Shown here: piece by piece, positions 1 through 5,223 of the stretch
Numbering within the stretch: position 1 is the stretch's first letter
Layout of the letters: each line of letters begins with the position of its first letter
NCBI GenBank assembly: GCA_934196125.1
Contig: CAKPVT010000048.1
Span: 1-10,902 of the forward strand
Length of the DNA stretch: 10,902 bases
Source: an uncultured Streptococcus sp.
Lineage (GTDB): Bacteria > Bacillota > Bacilli > Lactobacillales > Streptococcaceae
Reading direction: 5' to 3'
Program-made: the position numbers and the translations under genes
Notes under the pieces: generated by a model
What the model was told of the DNA's origin: nothing
The model's database searches: none
Seen by the model: the letters and a program-made list of their open reading frames with translations, nothing else

Positions 1-16
1 TTTACCATAAAGAAAA

Positions 17-57
17 AGTAGTGAGTACTTTCTCCCGTCGGAGATTTCCTCACTACT
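17..57. terminator. Nested hairpin, possible terminator
   Basis: A 9-bp perfect outer stem (AGTAGTGAG at 17-25 with CTCACTACT at 49-57) encloses an inner stem TCTCC (31-35) / GGAGA (40-44) with a CGTC loop. Read on the minus strand, the outer stem is followed directly by TTTTC, the layout of an intrinsic terminator. On the plus strand the nearest T-run (70-76) is about 12 bases away. It may end a gene lying outside the window; direction and role are uncertain. Confidence 0.45.
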
Positions 58-140
58 AATCTTAGTATGTTTTTTTGCTTTGTTAAAAGTTTTGGGGCAT
101 TTTTGGGACATAAGCTCTAAAGAACTTGTTGAAGGTTTTA

Positions 141-149
141 TGGTATAAT
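141..149 (+). promoter_or_regulatory. Extended -10 promoter for the small ORF
   Basis: TGGTATAAT at 141-149 is a perfect -10 hexamer (144-149) preceded by the TGn extension. No good -35 lies 16-18 bases upstream, which is normal for extended -10 promoters. Transcription would start near 156, about 60 nt before the ATG at 217. Confidence 0.5.
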
Positions 150-216
150 CAAATTATGAAATCCTTAGCTTATTAGCTATCAGAATCAACAGAGAAAGAT
201 CAGAAGAGAGTGTGTT

Positions 217-378
217 ATGGATAAATCCTTATTAATCGTTGTCATTTTTTTAGGTGTTTTTTCAATTTTGAAAGTTATCATGTTTATCGCTTATAGCTTT
301 GTGATGAAACCTAAAATAGATGAAAACAGCAAGATCATTGAACAAGAAAAGGCAGAAGAAGAAACCGAAGAAGCTTAA
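217..378 (+). CDS. Small single-pass membrane protein, hypothetical (possibly truncated by a nonsense codon)
   Basis: I do not recognise this 53-residue protein. It starts with MDKSLLIVVIFLG, has one hydrophobic segment (about residues 5-30), then a charged, very acidic tail rich in Glu and Lys. The ATG is preceded by AGAGAG at a workable distance, and an extended -10 promoter lies at 141-149, so it is likely a real gene. The topology would be one membrane helix with a short charged C-terminal tail. Oddly, after the TAA at 376-378 the same frame continues for 11 codons as PKEDDDFWDNW and ends at TGA 412-414. That tail matches the acidic character of the protein, so the gene may originally have encoded 65 residues, with an AAA codon mutated to TAA. 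It is too short for standard ORF calling. Confidence 0.6.
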   Translation: MDKSLLIVVIFLGVFSILKVIMFIAYSFVMKPKIDENSKIIEQEKAEEETEEA

Positions 379-414
379 CCAAAAGAAGATGATGACTTCT
401 GGGACAATTGGTGA

Positions 415-752
415 TAAGAAAGTCTTTTTTTGATACTTTCCTTAGGAGGTGGTGCCGTCGGCAGGTTCGACAGTCCAGTCAACTGTGCGGGGGTGGTACA
501 ACGAACTATGAATATTGGGATTCTGTACCACTCCCTCAAAACTTCCGGGTGGTTGGTTTTATTGATGTTGCAGCCACTTTCACCACGGCGGTAAGTATCG
601 TTTTGCTGCTCGCTTTGCTTGCAAATAATCCCAAGATTGAACAAAGACAATAATTCTTTATAACTTACTTTATTAAAAAGTAGGTTTTGCCTACATTCTG
701 GTAGTTGTCCGTTGGATGCTTTTTCTACTTGTCTAGAAATAGAAAAGCAAGT
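415..752. other. Gene-free, hairpin-rich block
   Basis: No protein gene is convincing here. The part from about 430 to 640 looks richer in G+C than its flanks and holds several inverted repeats: GCC-gtc-GGC near 455; ACAGT/ACTGT near 470-485; GGGGGTGGTACA pairing with TGTACCACTCCC (12 pairs, one wobble) around 490-535; and GTAGG/CCTAC at 680-694. A plus-frame hydrophobic stretch (GTG at 549, stop at 651-653, about 34 residues including VSIVLLLALLANN) has no Shine-Dalgarno. The block could be a structured RNA, a small toxin-type locus or a gene remnant. None of these is established. Confidence 0.35.
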
Positions 753-778
753 AGTGTCCATTGGGCACTTTTTTACTC
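701..778 (+). repeat. Two imperfect direct repeats of about 28 bp
   Basis: GTAGTTGTCCGTTGGATGC followed by TTTTTCTACTT (701-730) is repeated as GTAGTGTCCATTGGGCAC followed by TTTTTTACTC (751-778). Each copy is a small TGTCC/GG hairpin followed by a T-run. Between them CTACTTG (725-731) and CAAGTAG (748-754) form a 7-bp inverted repeat. It looks like a duplicated terminator module. Confidence 0.5.
753..774 (+). terminator. Intrinsic terminator
   Basis: AGTGTCC (753-759), loop ATT, GGGCACT (763-769) form a 7-bp stem with one G-U pair, followed by a T-run to 774. This is a compact rho-independent terminator on the plus strand. It would end a transcript coming from the 217 ORF or from the structured block upstream. 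Confidence 0.6.
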
Positions 779-1109
779 ATTCATAATTAGGATGTTGGGT
801 CAATTTTATGGGAGCTTTTGTCACGAGCGTTCAAAAATTAAAATTCAAGAATATAAGAATAATGTTAAAGAAGAATTTTTCTTCCATAATACAAAACTAC
901 GTTGAATGTTAGGTATTGCTGATAAAAAAGTTAAAAGCTAACATGATTTGATAGCTATTTTCTGACTATTAAAAATATAACAAAATTTTTTGGTGAGAAT
1001 TTATAACATAAAATGCTTGATATTATGGGCTTTTTAGACAATTATGGAGAAATTATGTCAGAAAAAAACTAACTTGATAAAGTCTAAAATTCCTTATGTA
1101 ATGGAATGC
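779..1109. other. AT-rich intergenic region upstream of the dtpT pseudogene
   Basis: I see no gene in this AT-rich stretch. It holds a 6-bp hairpin GAAGAA/TTCTTC near 871-885 and a CodY-like box at 956-970. It also holds a start-like signal at 1046-1072: GGAG, five bases, then ATG TCA GAA AAA AAC TAA. That signal may be the original dtpT start or a five-codon leader. Confidence 0.5.
956..970 (+). promoter_or_regulatory. CodY-box-like site upstream of dtpT
   Basis: TATTTTCTGACTATT matches the CodY consensus AATTTTCWGAAWATT at 13 of 15 positions. CodY is the branched-chain-amino-acid-responsive repressor of peptide uptake genes in streptococci and lactococci, so a site about 150 bp before a di/tripeptide transporter is in the expected place. 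The gene it would control is now broken. AT-rich DNA yields chance matches, so confidence is moderate. Confidence 0.4.
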
Positions 1110-2602
1110 ATGAGTAAAAAAATAGAAAAAACATTTTTTTGGACAACCTAAAGCTTTGTTTACATTATTACAAACAGAACTTTGGGAAAGATTCTCGTAT
1201 TATGGCATGCGTGCCATTTTGATTTATTATTTGTATGCATCTGTTACCGCGCCTAATGCAGGTTTAGGACTTCCTAAAACTCAAGCAATGGCTATCGTTA
1301 GTATTTACGGTACACTTGTATATCTTTCAGGAATTATCGGTGGATGGTTTGCAGACCGTATTCTCGGAGCTTCTCAAACAATTTTCATCGGTGGTATTCT
1401 TATCACTTTAGGACATATTGTTCAGGCTATTCCGTTCGGTTTAACATCTCTTTTTATTTCTCTTTTTTTAATTATTCTGGGAACAGGGATGTTAAAATCC
1501 AATATTTCAAACATGGTTGGTCACTTGTATGCAGCAGATGCCCCACGTCGTGATACAGGATTTTAACATATTTGTCGTTGAAATTAACATTGGTTCATTA
1601 CTTACTCCTATTGTAGTAGGGACAGTTGGTGAAAGCATCAATTACCACCTAGGTTTCTCGCTTGCTGCAATCGGAATGATTTTTGCTTTGTTTGTTTATT
1701 GGTTTGGACGCATGAAACAATTCCCAGAATTGGGAAATAAACCGTCTAACCCATTAAGTCAAGAAGAAAAACGAAGCTTGTTAGTGAAGCTGGGTGTTGC
1801 TTTAGTCATTATCCTTATTGCTGGATTCTTCGTTTATCGTTTAAATCCATCAAACTTTGTTAATAATATCATCAATATTCTTTTATGGGCAGGTATTGTC
1901 ATTCCATTTATTTACTTTGCGACAATGTTTACCTCAAATAAAGGTTCAAGTACTGAACGTAAACAATTGTTGGCATATCTTCCATTGTTCTTATCTTCAA
2001 TTGTTTTTTGGTTAGTCGAAGAACAAAGTTCAACAGTTATTGCAGTTTGGGGTGAAACACGTTCAAACTTGAATCCAACTATTCTAGGCGTCACTATTCA
2101 TATTGCCCCTTCTTGGTATCAGTTGCTTAATCCGTTATTTATATTTATCGTGATATTGACACTTGCGTTTGTATGGCTTTGGAACAAATTAGGGGATCGT
2201 CAACCATCTGCAGTTTCAAAATTTGGTTTAGGTCTATTGTTAACTGGAATCTCATACCTCATCATGGCTGTGCCAGGTATCCTATACGGTACACATGGCC
2301 GCGTGAGCTTCATGTGGTTGGTAGTGATGTTTGCGGTTCAAATGTCTAGTGAATTGTTGATTTCTCCAGTAGGTCTATCTGTTTTAACTCGCCTTGCACC
2401 GCTTACTTTCCAATCACAAAAGGTTGCTCTTTGGTTCTTGGCAGATTCAACATCACAAGCAGTAAATGCCTTGATTACACCATCTTTCAATAAAGAAATA
2501 GAAGTAGCATTCTTCGGTATTCTAGGTTTAATCTGTATCGGTATTGGTGTGGTATTATTCCTTGTCAAAAAAATAATCTTGAATTTAATGCGTAATGACT
2601 AA
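1110..2602 (+). pseudogene. dtpT: Di/tripeptide:H+ symporter DtpT (POT/PTR2 family), frameshifted pseudogene
   Basis: The pieces assemble into a nearly full-length POT transporter of about 495 residues, a multi-pass membrane protein that imports di- and tripeptides with protons. Family marks are ELWERFSYYGMRA (the ExxERFxYYG signature), the GGWFADRILGAS loop, and the later VEEQSSTVIAVWGETRSNL region. Two +1 frameshifts break it. The first is in a run of seven T (1134-1140), between MSKKIEKTFF and GQPKALF. The second is an extra T at 1561-1564, between RRDTGF and NIFVV. Two substitutions at positions I recall as conserved also suggest relaxed selection: MLKSNIS for MLKPNIS, and VVEINIGSL for VVGINIGSL. 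The ATG at 1110 lacks a Shine-Dalgarno; a better-placed start at 1055 hits a stop after five codons. A strong terminator follows at 2661. Confidence 0.88.
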
Positions 2603-2660
2603 ATAGGAAATAACTTATTATCAAAACTCATATCTTTCTGAGGTGAAAAATAATAGAAAG

Positions 2661-2696
2661 AAAAAAGCATCTGGGACATTGTCTCAGATGCTTTTT
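2661..2696. terminator. Bidirectional intrinsic terminator between dtpT and pyrD
   Basis: AGCATCTGGGAC (2666-2677), loop ATT, GTCTCAGATGCT (2681-2692) form a 12-bp stem with one G-U pair, flanked by an A-run on the left and a T-run on the right. It lies between two convergent genes and can end transcription from both sides. Confidence 0.88.
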
Positions 2697-2710
2697 GGTT
2701 TTTGTGATAT

Positions 2711-3646
2711 TTAATCAATATATTTTAATTTGCCACGGAAATCTTCAAGGCTTTTGTAGCCTTTTTCTTCCATAATGGCTTTTAGTTCATTCGTAATATG
2801 TTCAAAGACTGCTGGACCTTCTTGGTGTAAAATTGTCCCTAGTTGAACCATGCTAGCGCCACATAAGATGTGCTCGAAAGCATCGCGTCCTGTTTTGACA
2901 CCGCCTGTTCCGATGATTTGGATAGATGGGTTAAGGCGTTGGTAAAAAGCGTGGACATTAGCAAGCGCCGTAGGTTTGACATAGTCGCCACCAATACCGC
3001 CAAAGCCATTTTTAGGTTTGATAAGCACGGTTTCGTCTTCGATAATCAAACCATTTCCGATAGAATTGATACAATTCACAAAAGTGAGTGGAAATTGATT
3101 AAAAATCGCAGCTGCTCGGTCAAAATGAGCAATGTCGAAGTAAGGTGGTAATTTCACACCAAGTGGTTTAGTGAAATAAGTAAAAATATCTCTTAAAAGT
3201 GTCTCTGTTGTTTCAAAATCATAGGCGATTTGAGGTTTACCTGGAACGTTTGGACAAGAGAGGTTTAATTCCACCAATCCTTGGTAGTCAGAATCTTGGA
3301 CGGCTTTAAGAATGGTATGTGTTTCTTCTTCTGACATGCCAACAAGTGATAAGAAATGATGTTTGCTATTTGGTGTATTTTGGAGCTCTGTAACGTAGCC
3401 AAGATAATATTGAAAACCGTTATTTGGTAAGCCCATTGAGTTAATTGAACCAAGGCTAGTGTCTGCATAACGTGGTTCAGGATTACCAGTGCGTGCTGTC
3501 AATGTTCCTGTTTTTGTAACGAAAGAACCAGCTGCAGAGGCATCAATTTCTGCCAATTCTTCACGTGTCATGCAATAAACGCCAGCGGCATTCATAAAAC
3601 AGTTGTCAAAATCGAAAGCACCAATTTTTGTTGCTGTTGAAACCAT
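2711..3646 (-). CDS. pyrD: Dihydroorotate dehydrogenase, class 1A (fumarate-type)
   Basis: This enzyme oxidises dihydroorotate to orotate in pyrimidine synthesis. Class 1A members are soluble FMN dimers that pass electrons to fumarate. The 311-residue length matches the family. Visible marks are TKTGTL with Lys45, the NSMGLPNNG loop (69-77), the catalytic-cysteine motif NLSCPNVPGKP with Cys131 (class 1A/1B use Cys as base), NSIGNGL (194-200), and the phosphate-binding GTGGV (246-250) and CGAS (262-265). The start is the ATG at 3646, preceded on its strand by TTGGAGGACTTT; reading from the TTG 12 bases earlier would consume that Shine-Dalgarno. It follows the oxidoreductase gene by 63 bases on the same strand, with a GTGGCT/AGCCAC inverted repeat (3669-3695) between them, so the two may share a transcript. 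The sequence looks intact. Confidence 0.95.
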   Translation of the reverse strand: MVSTATKIGAFDFDNCFMNAAGVYCMTREELAEIDASAAGSFVTKTGTLTARTGNPEPRYADTSLGSINSMGLPNNGFQYYLGYVTELQNTPNSKHHFLSLVGMSEEETHTILKAVQDSDYQGLVELNLSCPNVPGKPQIAYDFETTETLLRDIFTYFTKPLGVKLPPYFDIAHFDRAAAIFNQFPLTFVNCINSIGNGLIIEDETVLIKPKNGFGGIGGDYVKPTALANVHAFYQRLNPSIQIIGTGGVKTGRDAFEHILCGASMVQLGTILHQEGPAVFEHITNELKAIMEEKGYKSLEDFRGKLKYID

Positions 3647-3709
3647 AAAGTCCTCCAAGAATAGTGTAGTGGCTAGAAAGATATTTTAAAGCCACCTTTA
3701 TTTTACTAT

Positions 3710-4741
3710 TTAGTTAGAAGGAAAGCAAGTTATTTCCGAACGTTTTTGATTTAAATTCATATCAATGACCAGTTTTACTGTAACTTTTCGGTCTTTTATC
3801 AGTTGCAAAGCCTCTTTTGTTTGTTTAAATGGGAATGTTTGGCTAACAAGGGCTTTTACTTTTTGTTCTTGAATAAGGGCAAAGAGTTCTTCGGTCATTG
3901 TTGCAAGGTCTTGGGCTTGTTGAGGATTGTGTGATAAATGAGCGCCGCCAAGATTTAAGACGTCAATGCTTAAGGCGCAACTAAATAAGTCACTTGGATT
4001 GTCAATGCATGGTGGTGAAAAAACTGTAATCAGACTGCCATTATAAGCTAATCGTTTCAAATCTTCGGTTGATTCGTCTTTACCAATGGTATTGATAATC
4101 ATGTCAACACCAAGTTCGTCAGTGAGTTCGGCAATTCGCCTACTAACATTTTCGGTCTTGTAATCAATCACAATATCTGCACCGAGCGATTTGACAAAAT
4201 CAACCTTAGCAGTTGAAGCTGTGGTATAAACCGTCAAGCCAGCCATTTTGGCTAATTGAATGGCAATGCTCCCAACACCGCCACTTCCTGCATGAATGAG
4301 AATTGTTTTCTTGTTAGCGAGTCTTGCTTTACGAAATAGTGTCTGATAAGCGGTCAATCCATTACAGAGTAGTGCAGCAGCGTCAGTATGAGAAATGCCA
4401 CCAGGAATTTTGGCTAATTGGTAAGCAGGGACGCTGGCAAATTCAGCTAGGCAACTTTGTTTGGTTAAATTGCCATGCCCAGCCACACGGTCACCGATTT
4501 GAAATTGAGTGACATGCTCACCAAGCTCAACTATTTCTCCGACAACATCCCTACCAATGATATGCGGAAATGTCCAAGTATCAACACCGTTTTCGATAAC
4601 TTTGAAATCGACAGGATTAAGCCCGACAGCGGTCACTTTGACGAGAACGTCGTCTGCTGAAATCTTAGGTTTTGGAATATCTATTATTGCTAAATCAGAA
4701 ATCGCTCGCTGTGAGCTGTCTGTAAGTGCAAAAGCTTTCAA
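3710..4741 (-). CDS. Zinc-independent MDR-family NAD(P)H oxidoreductase (quinone oxidoreductase-like)
   Basis: A 343-residue member of the medium-chain dehydrogenase/reductase superfamily. It shows the N-terminal GroES-like fold (DVLVKVTAVGLNPVDFK, 31-47; HIIGRDVVGEI, 60-70; GDRV, 83-86) and a Rossmann NAD(P)-binding loop AGSGGVGS (151-158). The cysteine and histidine zinc ligands of classical alcohol dehydrogenases are absent, so it is probably a quinone or enone reductase. Its physiological substrate cannot be read from sequence. The start is TTG, supported by GAGG five bases upstream on its strand (complement of 4747-4750). It is transcribed away from the metal-efflux operon and toward pyrD. 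An extended -10 (TGCTACAAT on the minus strand) and a 12-bp palindrome lie just upstream, suggesting its own regulator, not encoded nearby. Confidence 0.88.
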   Translation of the reverse strand: MKAFALTDSSQRAISDLAIIDIPKPKISADDVLVKVTAVGLNPVDFKVIENGVDTWTFPHIIGRDVVGEIVELGEHVTQFQIGDRVAGHGNLTKQSCLAEFASVPAYQLAKIPGGISHTDAAALLCNGLTAYQTLFRKARLANKKTILIHAGSGGVGSIAIQLAKMAGLTVYTTASTAKVDFVKSLGADIVIDYKTENVSRRIAELTDELGVDMIINTIGKDESTEDLKRLAYNGSLITVFSPPCIDNPSDLFSCALSIDVLNLGGAHLSHNPQQAQDLATMTEELFALIQEQKVKALVSQTFPFKQTKEALQLIKDRKVTVKLVIDMNLNQKRSEITCFPSN

Positions 4742-4755
4742 TACTACCTCAAAAA

Positions 4756-4778
4756 TTGTATATACAACAATTGTAGCA
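4756..4778 (-). promoter_or_regulatory. Promoter and palindrome for the MDR oxidoreductase
   Basis: On the minus strand TGCTACAAT (complement of 4770-4778) is an extended -10. Immediately downstream is the perfect 12-bp palindrome TTGTATATACAA (4756-4767), which would sit around the transcription start, a usual position for a repressor operator. The regulator is unknown. Confidence 0.45.
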
Positions 4779-4813
4779 CAAATTTCTTATTTTTGAAAAA
4801 ATCCAGTATTTCC

Positions 4814-4842
4814 TTGAAAAAAAGCGGTAAAAGTGCTATTTT
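4814..4842 (+). promoter_or_regulatory. Possible promoter of the sensor/ATPase operon
   Basis: TTGAAA (4814-4819) and TATTTT (4837-4842) are spaced by 17 bases, which would start transcription near the left edge of the palindrome at 4849. An alternative is TTGAGC (4858-4863), 16 bases, TATAAA (4880-4885), which places the operator between -35 and -10 but leaves a leader of only about 15 nt. I cannot choose between them; either would be blocked by a repressor on the palindrome. Confidence 0.45.
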
Positions 4843-4848
4843 TTAATT

Positions 4849-4882
4849 ATAAAACAATTGAGCAATTGTTCAATTGTTTTAT
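4849..4882. promoter_or_regulatory. 34-bp operator palindrome for the ArsR/SmtB-type sensor
   Basis: The 34 bases are an inverted repeat with a single mismatched pair (4862 with 4869). The core TGAGCAATTGTTCA (4859-4872) fits the TGAnCAnnTGTTCA pattern of SmtB/CzrA/CadC-type operators. Three CAATTG hexamers occur within the site. It lies 25 bp before the sensor gene, so autoregulation of the sensor/ATPase operon is the natural reading. Confidence 0.8.
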
Positions 4883-4906
4883 AAATTGATATTGGAGTAA
4901 TTTTAG

Positions 4907-5221
4907 ATGATAGAAGATAGGCAAATACAACAGTTGCTTGAGGGAGATCTATTGGAAATTGTTTCAGATTTTTTCAAGGCTTTGGGAAATGGGACACGTT
5001 TACAAATTATTTGGTGCCTAAGTCAAGGTGAGTTAAAATCTAGTGAGCTGGCAGTTATTTTGCAAATGACCCCATCAGCTATTTCACACCAATTGACCTT
5101 GTTGAAAAATCTGAAAATTGTATCTGTACGACGTGAAGGAAAAAATCAGATTTATGCTTTGGCTGACAAGCATATCAGTCAGGTTTTAGATTCCGTCGTG
5201 GAGCATTATGAGGAGGGCTGA
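4907..5221 (+). CDS. ArsR/SmtB-family metal-sensing repressor (zinc-type alpha5 site)
   Basis: A 104-residue winged-helix repressor. The helix-turn-helix lies around residues 43-70 (ELKSSELAVILQM, then TPSAISHQLTLLKNLKIV), followed by the wing VSVRREGKNQIYAL. The C-terminal helix carries Asp87-x-His89 and His100-xx-Glu103. This spacing matches the alpha5 site of Synechococcus SmtB (D104, H106, H117, E120) and is close to CzrA, where the last ligand is His. The CadC-type alpha3 cysteines are missing (ELKSSEL replaces ELCVCDL), so zinc or cobalt is more likely than cadmium or lead as the main signal. The ATG has GGAG nine bases upstream. The stop lies two bases before the ATPase start, so the two genes are co-transcribed. 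In this family metal binding releases the repressor from DNA. Confidence 0.92.
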   Translation: MIEDRQIQQLLEGDLLEIVSDFFKALGNGTRLQIIWCLSQGELKSSELAVILQMTPSAISHQLTLLKNLKIVSVRREGKNQIYALADKHISQVLDSVVEHYEEG

Positions 5222-5223
5222 CA

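Noticed and set aside
485..540. T-box riboswitch suggested by GGGTGGTACA
   Set aside because: No stem I specifier region, no terminator T-run after the hairpin, and no downstream amino-acid or synthetase gene.
408..653. Plus-strand open frame of 81 codons as a full gene
   Set aside because: The first half is an arginine- and cysteine-rich jumble without family resemblance. Only the last 34 codons look hydrophobic, and they lack a translation start signal.
375..761. Minus-strand open frame of 128 codons
   Set aside because: Composition is not protein-like, no Shine-Dalgarno at the start, overlaps the small plus-strand ORF and strong hairpins.
705..905. Plus-strand 66-codon frame
   Set aside because: Runs through a terminator and repeats, no Shine-Dalgarno, unlike any family I know.
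2870..3151. Plus-strand frame opposite pyrD
   Set aside because: Shadow of the conserved pyrD coding sequence.
4324..4796. Plus-strand frames opposite the oxidoreductase
   Set aside because: Shadows of the minus-strand gene, without start signals.
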